Assembly (NCBI GenBank): GCA_947247005.1
Contig: OX365948.1
Location: forward strand, 11,521,455 to 11,585,454
From: Spisula solida
Taxonomy: Eukaryota > Mollusca > Bivalvia > Venerida > Mactridae
Length of the DNA stretch: 64,000 nt
Reading direction: 5' to 3'
Shown here: in pieces, positions 15,101 to 27,100 of the stretch
Numbering within the stretch: position 1 is the stretch's first letter
Layout of the letters: the number at the start of each line of letters is the position of its first letter
Notes under the pieces: model-generated
What the model was told of the DNA's origin: nothing
The model's input: only the letters and a program-made list of their open reading frames with translations
Database searches by the model: none
Made by a program: the position numbers and the translations under genes

Positions 15101-18100
15101 TGAATGAACAGTATTTCAAGACTTACTCATAACATGATTTTAGTTAAAGCTTCGTGGACATATACAGATGTGGATTGGAAGCAAGTTATTACAACTCATT
15201 TTATACCTCTCTGAATATGTACATGTTTCAAGTAAATTGATCACATCATATTTACGAGTTCAATATATAATGCCAACAAATACAATATCAGCTTAATGAC
15301 CCTGTAGATATTTATATGCACTTGTGAAATACGTCAGAAATGATCCCAAATCACACTATCAATTAAACCTGATATTCCGGGTTATATGTTACAGGAACTT
15401 ATACAGTGGTCACTGGATGGAGACTGGTTGTGTGACAGTGGAATCATTTGCCCACAAAACATACTGTGAATGTAGGCTGCCTGGACACTTTATGGCGGTT
15501 GCTGTACCTAGGTCACTCCTTGGTGATGGACAAAACCCTGAAACAAATGTAAATATTATGAGACTCTCATGACGACCGTTATGGTTACCGAATATGTTCA
15601 TCTTATAATAACTATTCACATAAAGTTGAGAAATAATTGAAATAATTTACATACGTCTACATATTAATAGATAACCTCTAAATGGACCTCTCTTAAATAG
15701 AATACAGTAACTGATAAGTAATAAGAGCGAATAAGAAATACGAGGGATGTTCAAATAATTCGTGTACTTTGCTGGTTTTATAAAATATTATCATTCGTAT
15801 AAGTTTCGACTTTTCATTGATGTTCAATCAGAATGTTCTGAGCATGTACTCAAAATTACGTCAAGATATGTAACGTATACATTATAAAACCATATGGTTT
15901 ACGCGTGCGGCGCACAACGACGGCATTATTGAATGCAGTTTGAACGTCCTACTTTAAAACATTTTTATATCCTCGAACTATTCCCTACTGCGAGCAATAT
16001 ACTTACGATGGCGTTGTTCCAATTCCAGGTATTCATCAACAAATCATTTACTGTCGTCTAATAAGCACCTGAATTAGTGTGTAGCATCCATAATTTTGAA
16101 AACACATGCCTATTCATTTCTATCGAGGGCGTCTTTAGCTGACGTTATCTGTGACGTACTCACGAACGTTATTCGCACTGACCTTTGATCAATTTAGTTC
16201 GTATTATTCCTAGCAACGAATAGAATACACCAGAGTTCTTGACGGCAAGCATTCCCCCTTAGCCCCTTGAATCACTGTATAAGTCTTGAATCATTGTGCG
16301 TATTATTAAATTAAGAGCAACCATTTTAAAATACTCGCGCTCCGAGTGTTGTGCAGACGTCATTTTGACGTTGTAGAAATTTGACTCTCTTCTTGGTAAC
16401 GGATGTTGTTTCTACTGTTGACAATGTTCAAATGAATAAATATGTATGCACAACCTTGCATATTAATCAAACAACTTCTTCCCGAACTTTGAAGTACATG
16501 TATGTACAATTTTCGATAGTGATTTTTTAAGTAAAAAATTGTGAATAACGGCAAATGTAAACTGTTACTAAAATGCAGATGCTGCTCAAATAAAAATTAA
16601 GTCATTCTGTTTTCCAACAGTCTTGTTGATAAGTGAATTTGCTTTCCAACCATATATAATATGTCAACTTTTACTTAACGGGTTTTTACTAAAATGACGA
16701 GTCCAAGGACTTTTTGAACACACTCGTACATAAACCACACGTTTTGATGTAGAAAATTATCTCTATAAAACTATTAACTACTTTGTCTACGGTTTCGACA
16801 CGCACTGACATCATTTTATTTTTCATTTTGTTTAAATAAAGGTTTACCTTGAATATGATGACCATTTCATGTCATCGTTGCACTTATGTCTATAATCATA
16901 TTAATTTGTGAAAACTGTTTTTAATTTTTATTATTTCATATTTGCATCGTTTTTATCCAGGTAAATAGGAACTCCATGAAAGAACGAAAGTTGAACCTTA
17001 TTTTAGTGATCGGATATTCAACGTCTTTGATCATCATCCTTGTCACTGCTATTGTATACATCAAACTATTCAGGTAGGTTCGAGTAATATGCGTGGCTAG
17101 TTGGTACCAACGACTGTGCGTGGGCGGTGGTCATTTTGTAGTTTGGCCGTCGCATTTAAAATTTCAACGTCGTCCATGACGCTAACACAGTTCTATGAAT
17201 ATATTAGAAACGGCCGCCAACACATAATGGCACCATTGAGTCGCGTTGAATAGTTAGAATTGAATGTTTATTAGAATAAGAATCAAAAAATTAAGTTAAA
17301 ATGCAGAACTTTGATATATATCTTATAAAATCATAACAAATGAAATATGTTTTATTAAAAAGCAACCGTTCAATATGGAGATAAATCGTTTTCATTTGTA
17401 CTAATTAAACACTTTAATATACTAAATTGTGCAAGTTTCGGTTTAATTTGATAGATTTCATGAACAACATTTCCTAGTATAATGTCTAGTGCAACTTACA
17501 ACTTCATTAATAACATTTTGCAGAAATCTGGTGCTAGAAATCCACATAGTTCATCTCAGTTTTATCATCAGCGTTCTATGCTTCACCATAGCATGTGTTG
17601 TCAGTGTCACGTGTACATCTACATCAAAGGTATATACAACACACTATCAATTTATATATCTTAATTGATCACAACTAAGTGCGCCTCCCTGATTTCCCCT
17701 AACGACGGAAACGCCCCATGTGTAACGACATGTTGAAGAAATGCGACGTCGACGTGTTCACCATAAGTAGATGTTTTATGGGTTTGTATTCATCAGTGGA
17801 TTTTAAACTGTTTGGAACGCTTCAGTCATAAACTGTTTTACTGTTGAAACTAGGTCATTTAGCTTATTGACAGCTGGGACTTAGGCAGCTCATTTTTTCG
17901 TACACTTATATATTGGGCATTGTGCCGTGTAAATGTGGTATTTGATGTTTTTATGTTTTCTACCCTCGGCTGGTTACGTTGAGTATTGCCTTCCCTGTCC
18001 GACTTTCTGTTACTAGTATATTTTTGCTAGTGGATCGAACCAGTTTTCTACCTTTTGGAGGACATTGATGTGGCAAATGTTTTAGAAGAGCATAACCTTC

Positions 18101-21100
18101 CCACCCTGGGAATAAAACTCACATAGTTCCAGTATTATGTACATGTAGTAGGTGTGCACCCATCCTTCGAAGATTAATCTTCGTATTTCAAGAGTTTGAG
18201 ACTATATAGGGGTGCATTGTGTGTTATTTACGTTGGGCGCCAAATTTAACAGGGTGAGGATAATTTAGAATTTAATATAATAGTAATTGACTATATTTCT
18301 ATTTCAGATTTTCGGTGATATCATCAGTGGTATATTTACATTTTGTTGTTATGTTGCTAGTTTCGCGTTGCTTCTAGATATGACAGTTATCTATATACGT
18401 GTGATGGAAGTAAAACATATAAAATTGACAAGAACACGGCTTCTCGTTGTATGTTTGGGTAAGTTTGATAGTTCACATAGCATAAATACACGTTGACAAA
18501 ATTTAAACGATAACAGTACACAGTCATATGTAAAAGATATGGCTCTTGTAACATGATGAAAAATATTAGGGTTAGCAATAGGGTCAGAAGATCGCTTTTG
18601 TCTGGGAATTTCCTTGATGGCTATTTTACAGTATTAGGACCAACCTGTAAAAATTTAAACGAAGCCAATCAACGGCTTCATATCCGTTTCTAATATAACC
18701 GTAAATCATATTAAGGAATAAGCTATTGCAAAACCAAAATCAATTTTTCAATAAGACTAGTTGGATCATCTTTATTAGATTAAGTTCAGAATTCCAAGTT
18801 ATGTATTGTGTGCATGATTACTTATTCTAGTAATTTAGAAATGTTTTAATAATTTCGTCATTAAAATAAAATGACATTTTCACATACATTGTGTCTGTTG
18901 TTATTACTTCATATGAACATATGAACTGGGTATGTTGGTGCCTGTCTATAATATCCAAGTGAATATTCAAATAATATTGTGTTAATGATGAAGTAAACGC
19001 GATACCAGTACAGTCTGTACAATAGTTAACATTGCACGTAATCTTATATCGCAGTTAAGTGTTCCTGAGACTTACATGGCATCCAGTACAAAGCCATGTT
19101 GTAAATTATTATTTCTGATGTTTCTATTTTTAGGTATACCTGTGATTCTTACCATTCCATGGCCGATTTTAGCAGTCTTCCCTAATTATGGCAGGTGCGG
19201 ATGTTTGATCAATAAGTTAATAGTTGTTTACATCCATAAATCAACCCCCTTTTTCATCCACAATTATTTTCAATCAAAAGACTGATGTTTAATTGGTTAT
19301 ATTATTTATTGAAGGCGGACAAAGAGTGACCAATGTGTACAGCTACAAAGCTCCAAATATACTAACAAACTAGATGACTGATTAAGATAAATTTAATGTT
19401 AAGTTTGGCAATGTTTGGCCACGGCTTACAAATTCGGGCTGCCGACAATACAAAGGGCTAGCCCTAACAACAACAACAACATCAATAAATCAAGATGTTC
19501 ACAATGAACAGATAGAATTAGTATTTGAGCCAACTCTGGGTAACAGGTGTTGGGCTCACCTTATTTTATTTATATATATAATAAATGGATTAAGCTGTCT
19601 GCAATCAAGTGTTACAAACAACTAATACAAAATGTGCATTTAAAACATGTTATCACAATTAATGTCAAAATGGGTTTGAGACCCCACAAAAACGTGACAA
19701 AAGTTAGATAGTCAATACTATTAACAATCTGGGTTTTAGACCCCACACAATATTTATAATGCATAGTCCGTGACGAAGGATTCTACAACGAAGATCTACA
19801 ACGGTCATACAAGTACCTAAAATATATCAATAAACCAGCAAAGTATATTTTTTCAATAACAACAAAGAAAATGATATTTCAATAAAACATGTATGTGTGA
19901 AATTCGCCATAATGAACACATGTACTCTATCAGTTAATAAGGGTGCGGAGGGTGGGTATTAAAGAAATGAAAGACCAGTCTCTCATTTTTATTTTAAGAA
20001 AGGAAAGCGGTGCGCATGTAACTTACGCAATGTGAAAATCACTAAAGGTTAAAACCCTTAAATGTTTAGGTTCAAGACAATAAATGTTTGGCCGCCTCAA
20101 AATAAAATCACCTATCCTGAAGTGATAGCTGCCATTATTTATTGAAGGCGGACAAAGAGTGACCAATGTGTACAGCTACAAAGCTCCAAATATACTAACA
20201 AACTAGATGACTGATTAAGATAAATTTAATGTTAAGTTTGGCAATGTTTGGCCACGGCTTACAAATTCGGGCTGCCGACAATACAAAGGGCTAGCCCTAA
20301 CAACAACAACAACATCAATAAATCAAGATGTTCACAATGAACAGATAGAATTAGTATTTGAGCCAACTCTGGGTAACAGGTGTTGGGCTCACCTTATTTT
20401 ATTTATATATATAATAAATGGATTAAGCTGTCTGCCATATGGACCCTACACAACGGTCCAGGTACGCCATGGACCGGTGTGCAGGGACCACCGCCACGAA
20501 TGGTGGGGCCAGCGAAATCCGCCGTGCAACAAAGCCAAACATTGCCGAGTGCCGTGAGCAAAAATATCAACGGCTTATTTCTATACAATAGTTCAATTCA
20601 ATTCAATTCAATCCAATCCAATTCAGTTCAACTTAACTCAATTCCATTTAATTCAACTCAGTTCAATACACTCAAATCCAATCAATTCCATTCAATCCAA
20701 CTCAACTCAATTCAGTTCAACTTAACTCAATTCCATTCAATTCAACTCATTTCAATACACTCAAATCCAATCAATTCAATTCAACTCAATCAAATCACGC
20801 ATGTTAATTAAATTAACATGCGTGATCAAATTCATTAGCATATAATCAGTCATCATTGTACTTAAACATGGGAAGCCGAGAGCAAAACAACAACGGCTTG
20901 ATTATTAAATAATTAATGCATTCTATATAGCAACAGTCCAGTTTGTAATTCGTTTGACTTTCTATGGCTTAGTAGCTGTACACTATACCACCCTCAAGGT
21001 TGCACCAAAAATTCATTGCTGCTTAATGCAAAACAGCAGCCGTTTAAATGCTGTAAAATATAGTCATATTCATAGTTTACTTGATATTTGCTTGGCAAAG

Positions 21101-24100
21101 TAAATTCACAAACAATTGTTTTTATCAATACCACAAGACAGGACCGTGTACAAAACTTAACCACTTGCATCTTGTATTTGTTCTGATAAATCGTTAAATG
21201 TATGCCATTACTGCGAAACAACCTTTTGTCAAGAGAGCGCAGATCAACATATAAATAATATGGGCCCCAACGGGTCAAATTTTCGTACCAGCACATGATT
21301 ATAAATTAAACAAAAACTAAAAAAAAAAAAAAAAAAAAAAAAAAACTACTTCCCCTCGCTACTAATGACACACTGGATAGCCAATTTCCTTAAAGGGAGA
21401 TAATATCAGCACAATGATATCCATACAATATCCAAGCTTTTGCCAGTATGGAAGACCTTTTTGGTAGCCACTTAATTAACAGGACACAGCAACCTTAATC
21501 TTTGCAAGCCTACAGCAAATGCAACTGACAAAGGATGGTTATGTAAGCATAGTAGATGTTACATTACAGCACAAGTTGGAAGTTCTATAAAAACTAACCC
21601 TTGTAGATATACCACAAAACTGTGTACTAAACTAATCCAATTGATCTACTGTATCAAATTGTAAAGGCAAGCCTTAAATTGAATCTACCAGCAAACCATG
21701 AACTAATAACCAGAAATAGATGCCAACTTGTCACTTCTTATAAATTAGTCAATGGAGTTGTACAACCAACTCATAATGGACTGTGGAACCATTTTCAAGG
21801 TCCTAAATGATGGAACTTGCAAGCAATATGATAGTAGGAGCAATAGTAACAGAACATGGTTCATACAAAATTCTCACACCAAAATCCATGGACTATTCCA
21901 GGTAGAATATGCATTTTCAGGGTGTTTTTCCAAACATTCACCATGGTTAAAAAGTACGAAAATGTAATAATTCACTGCCACTTTATACTCTATTTCTAGT
22001 CATACCCGAACGAGCTCAATTATCAAATAACAGTGACATTCACACTCATATATTTTAATATGTAATTTAATTATTTTACACAGATACTAAATGTGCCATC
22101 TAACAACACCAATAACCTTTTTAGGATATTTAAGGCTGTTGGCCTGAATTCAAGAATGTTCAGTTAAATTCAAGTACCATTTTGGCATTTTTTCAAGGTG
22201 GCACTAAATTCAAGTACTTTTCAATGTTGAAACCACATTCAAGGCCTGTATGAACCTTGCAGAAAAGCACTCTTAACAGTTTATAATATTAATATAACAT
22301 ATAATTATGTACTGTTCATATGCACAGGTGGTTTAACTAACAACATGAATTTAAAGAAGATATTTTATCGAGACAACAATAAACGAAGAATAACAAAATG
22401 TCTCATGACATGTGGTAACAAGCCATTACTTGGCAACTGCTATAAACTAACAAATTGTTCTAGATGCATAATTTGGTAAAATGTAAGGGACATAGATAAT
22501 GAAGTAAATACATATAACTCCGTTATGACTACTGGATTGCACGAGTCTATACCATTCATCTATTGATCCTGGCAATTATCACATAACCCTAAACTACATT
22601 GTAACAAATGTCTCCTACCTGGATCATTTACTACCTCAAGTGGCAAATGTCCCTACCAGATTAATATCACCTTACTCACCACTTTTGCTTAGCATGTGCA
22701 TAATAATAGCTTAATGAACATCACATGGGCTTTAGACCGGATACATTCCCTATTCTAATAACCTAACTATTTACAAGTTGAAGATAATGTGTAATCACAC
22801 CAATGCCAAAATAAAAATTGTATCAGTAACTTAGTGAGTAACTCCTTTTCACTCAGCAATAGGAAAACTGGTTTGCCTCTCATACCCTTGTGGTGATAGC
22901 TATGTCAGGAAAAAAGGTGCTGAGTCGCAAGAACTTGTTTTACACTCAACCTAAAATTACTAGTATTACACCCCCATACCACAAACAGTTTTATGTACAC
23001 ACTACCCTGATACACGGGGGACTAAAGCATGCATTTATAACTAGAAGTTACACTAAATAATCTAAATCTTTAACAAACCCTCTTTTTATAAAAATTACCA
23101 CTACAATATCCATAGCTAGGCAACTTAAAATAGGTTGAAAGATTGCAACTTGACCCATTACCACAGTCAGACAAAGCACACTAATTAATTTCAAATTCCA
23201 GTATGTGAACTTTGCTTGAACTAACTGTATTTGTGATGAAGTTGCTGTATATTATAATCACTGCCTAATATTAAGCACTGAAAATACACCTGTCCCATAC
23301 CAACATGAGTATGTGTGATTTCACCACAAAAACATCTTCAATTGATTTAATAAAAACAATCTTTAATTTGGTTCAAACCCAGTGCTGGTAATTATACTGA
23401 CTACAAACAAGCATGTCCACAAAAGTTTCTCTATACAAACTCTGATTGTACATTCTGAGTAAAACTTACATTTAATGTACTTATGTAACACTCCTATCAC
23501 AATTCCTTATTAAAAATTAAATATACCACCTGGTTAACGATACTGTTAATTCTACCCGATTGTCTCCTGACTGACTCAAGATACCCACACTTCTAACAAA
23601 AAAGCCATCTAACAGTCCACACAATTCCTGCTGACTTATACATGATACATCACACAAACCATTTCCTTTGCGTTGTGATTAGTACACATTCATGACATTC
23701 CTGCAAAAAAGATTAGTCGTTGATATTCACAGTACTCGACTTATAAAGACTGAATTACAGTTTCTACCATTAACACATTCGGTAACACTGCCGAAATTGT
23801 TGATATATCCAATCAGACAAGACCCCTGGTAACTATATGTGCAAGCTTAACAGTAACTAAATGGTTAGAAACTGATTTACTTAATGCAATGAAATTTATA
23901 TCAAAATTGATGGCATTAATTTTTGGAATTACCATCATAAACATCACAATATAAATTAAACAACTTGAATGGAGGAAATTTGTCAGTTGAATATCCCTGC
24001 TGTTTATGCACGATTCATAAAATGTCGCAACAGCCCTTCAATGCGGTACGTGCATATTTTTATCAAATTTATCAATCTTAAATTAAGGTGACAAGTTTTC

Positions 24101-27100
24101 AATATAAAATTGAATAGTTATTTTCTAAATCCAAAAACCATGTTACAAGGATGCATTCCACTAACTCAAAATCACACTTATACTTTTGTTCCGCAAGTGG
24201 AACCATTCGGTAATTGGCAAACTGGCTCTATGTATGTCATTTAACTAGCCATACTTTTGTTCCGCAAGTGGAACCATTCGGTAATTGGCAAACTGGCTCT
24301 ATGTATGTCATTTAACTAGCCATATGATTCCATATATTGATATAACCTAAGCATCAATGTGTAGATACAGCCCGAGTTAACGTGCACAAGCCAAGGGCTC
24401 AATTTCAGTCAACAATTCAGGATAGACAATATAATTATATACAAACTAAATCCAATGGGAAAAAGAAATAAAAATTATACGCCTTATCCTTCAATTTAAT
24501 AGATTCTATCCTCCATGATGATCATTGATGCCATATCTCTGCATTCGGTGTTTCCATCACAATCCACAATAAAGCCTCCGTTCAGCATGCACCAATCTAA
24601 AGTCTTGGCCAAATTGTGAAAGAAGAAAAATATAAATATAGCCATAAAAGTATAATTATCTAACAATAATGAATACATATTTAATAAGTTATTTCTCTTC
24701 ATGCATAATAAAACTTTACACACATTAGCCTGATAAGGTGGGCTGCATGAAGGTAATGATATGATTATATCTCTAACACAGCCCCGTTGATATATCGCCA
24801 ACTTTTCCAAAAGTTCACTGGTGGCAATGCTCGGATAAGAACACTCTGTCTGAATAACTCGCACCTACACCTGGCTACAGGCACTACATCCACCAGACGC
24901 TCTTCGATTGTTCATGGCAGAACTTATTCAATATAAATAAATCCCCAAGTAGGCTACGCCTTAGTTCATATTATCCAAAACATCATTCACTTGATTTGAA
25001 TCAGTATAGCCTTCGAAGGCCTAAATGCGTTTACCTTAAAGTTCAAGCTTGGACGGTCTGTTAATACCAAGTCGGAATCAAATAGCACAAGGGCCTACTC
25101 TGGTCAGCAATCTGCAGTGATGTTTAATATCTGCCACCAGGTTAACCAATAACCATACATAATTTATCATGGGGAACAACTCTGTACATCAAGCTACGAG
25201 TGACGTCATAAATCAAAAAATGACGTCATCCCATATCAATGCAATTTCAGGGGCGTATTTGGTGGTTGTGTTTGGGGTCCTCAACATTGTAAAAATGTGC
25301 GACTTTATGTCATTTTGGCCAAATTTATCATTTTACTTTCCGTATAAATTAATGTATGCACGCGTGTACGTCCGCATCGCTGGCTACGCCACTGAATTAT
25401 GTAATAAAATGACAATACAGCGTGTCATATTCTTTAGAATGTTCAGATCTACCGTACTAAACAATAGCTATCTGCATATAAACACAACTACATGTCAATC
25501 ATGATAATCTAAACAGACAGACAAAAACCTTGACCATGAATGATGCAATCGAATTCGTCTGTTCCATCTCGATTGTTGAAATCATCTAAAATCAGATATA
25601 AAATAATACCATCCAGACCTCAACCTGACACATCAGTTGTCACCAAACCTTCATCTAGCAGCATCCACAATTAATACCACAATTTACAGTAACAAGCAGG
25701 ATATAGATCACATTAAAGAAATGAAAGACCAGTCTCTCATTTTTATTTTAAGAAAGGAAAGCGGTGCGCATGTAACTTACGCAATGTGAAAATCACTAAA
25801 GGTTAAAACCCTTAAATGTTTAGGTTCAAGACAATAAATGTTTGGCCGCCTCAAAATAAAATCACCTATCCTGAAGTGATAGCTGCCAGTATTTATAAGT
25901 GATTGTTTTATTTGAACAGTTAAAATTGGAGCGTCCTTATGTGCTACAGCCGTTTCTGTATGACTTTTTTATTGTATCGGCTGTAAAAGTCATTTCAGTG
26001 TAGTTGTTCATGATTTGAAATTAACTCGCTTTACGGTAATATGGTAATTTCGACAGTCATTCAATGTTGCAATCATTGAGGGGGTATTAGAGGCTTGCTT
26101 GAAGTGTCTGTTAGTGTGGAAACGGGTTGCATGTTCTATGTATGCCCCATGCTTGAGTGGATAGGCACTACCGCTATTATGTATGATTTTGAACTACCTT
26201 TGCATTACATTGCTTTTTATTTGTACACTGTATATGTATTGTTATTTCTTCTACATGAACATTGCACTTATGTGGTATTTGATGTTTTCAGTTACTGGGT
26301 ATTGATTGGAACTAAGGAATTTATAGTGTTCATGTTCACGATAGGGTTACACGCCTTAGTAAGTATACAACCCTTCATTCTCGTTCGTTTGTCAGTCGTA
26401 GTACAACGTTTGTTTGTTGTTGTATAACAATGTATTGTGCATTGGTTATACATGTATAGGTAAAATATACATATTGACCCTTATGAGGTCAAATTACCGA
26501 GTTGACCTATAAAATTCGTTTAAATTCGTGACAACAGCATACATAACCTTATTCCGACCAGATTCTATTTATACGTACCTTGTGATTGTTGGACCGCCCT
26601 TGGTGAGCGAATGCTGAGAGTGTCATACTCGGTTACGGACTGTCTCGTGTTCGATTCCAGACTGCATCAAACCGAAGGCGTTATAATAGTACCTCTTAGT
26701 ACCATTTGCCTGACGCTAAGCATTCCGGTTAACCCGGTGTCAGGATAATGTTACTGGATAATCTCCATATGATTGGAATAGTGTTAACCAGTTGGAATTA
26801 AAACAATATTTGCAAAATACATATGTGTCAGTCAACATAATATAAATGCTAATGTACATAATTCATACAATACCAATATTATATTGATGAACCGCTTTGT
26901 TTGATCCATTCCAGATATATTTCATTTTGTTCTTCACATGTATTTGCTCATTGCGGAAGTGGACAGGAGAGTGGCGGTATGCAGATAAAACAAGATACAT
27001 GTGTGTATATGTTTACTATATTATATAGATTTTAGATACACCTTCATTTTCCATTAATATGTTTAATAATTATATCTTATCACATGTTTGACGTCGCGGT

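Larger units (their letters stand above)
20143..25888 (+). mobile_element. 5.7-kb insertion with the same ends, head-to-tail with the 825-bp copy
   Basis: The ends 20143-20435 and 25712-25888 repeat the ends of the 19310-20134 element. Flanks are TTATTTAT (20135-20142) and GTATTTAT (25889-25896). The 5.3-kb interior encodes no transposase I can recognise. It holds a TTCAA-type simple repeat (20588-20797), a 33-bp palindrome (20794-20826), a 27-A run (21319-21345), an exact 71-bp tandem duplication (24180-24321), a minus-strand open frame (24496-24864) and two perfect CRE sites (25201-25228). It looks like a non-autonomous element that has picked up foreign DNA. Confidence 0.65.

Noticed and set aside
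20380..20811. 143-codon plus-strand open frame
   Set aside because: Most of it is the TTCAA simple repeat, and the rest is the repeated end of an insertion.
25169..25504. 111-codon plus-strand frame starting Met-Gly-Asn-Asn-Ser
   Set aside because: The start resembles a myristoylation site, but the rest is hydrophobic AT-rich translation, and it runs through the CRE pair.
26914..26970. Alternative reading of the TM5 exon in phase 2, ending at GTGGCG
   Set aside because: It also keeps frame, but gives a non-hydrophobic peptide and leaves the receptor without TM5; the 26292 + 26914 pair gives a full helix.
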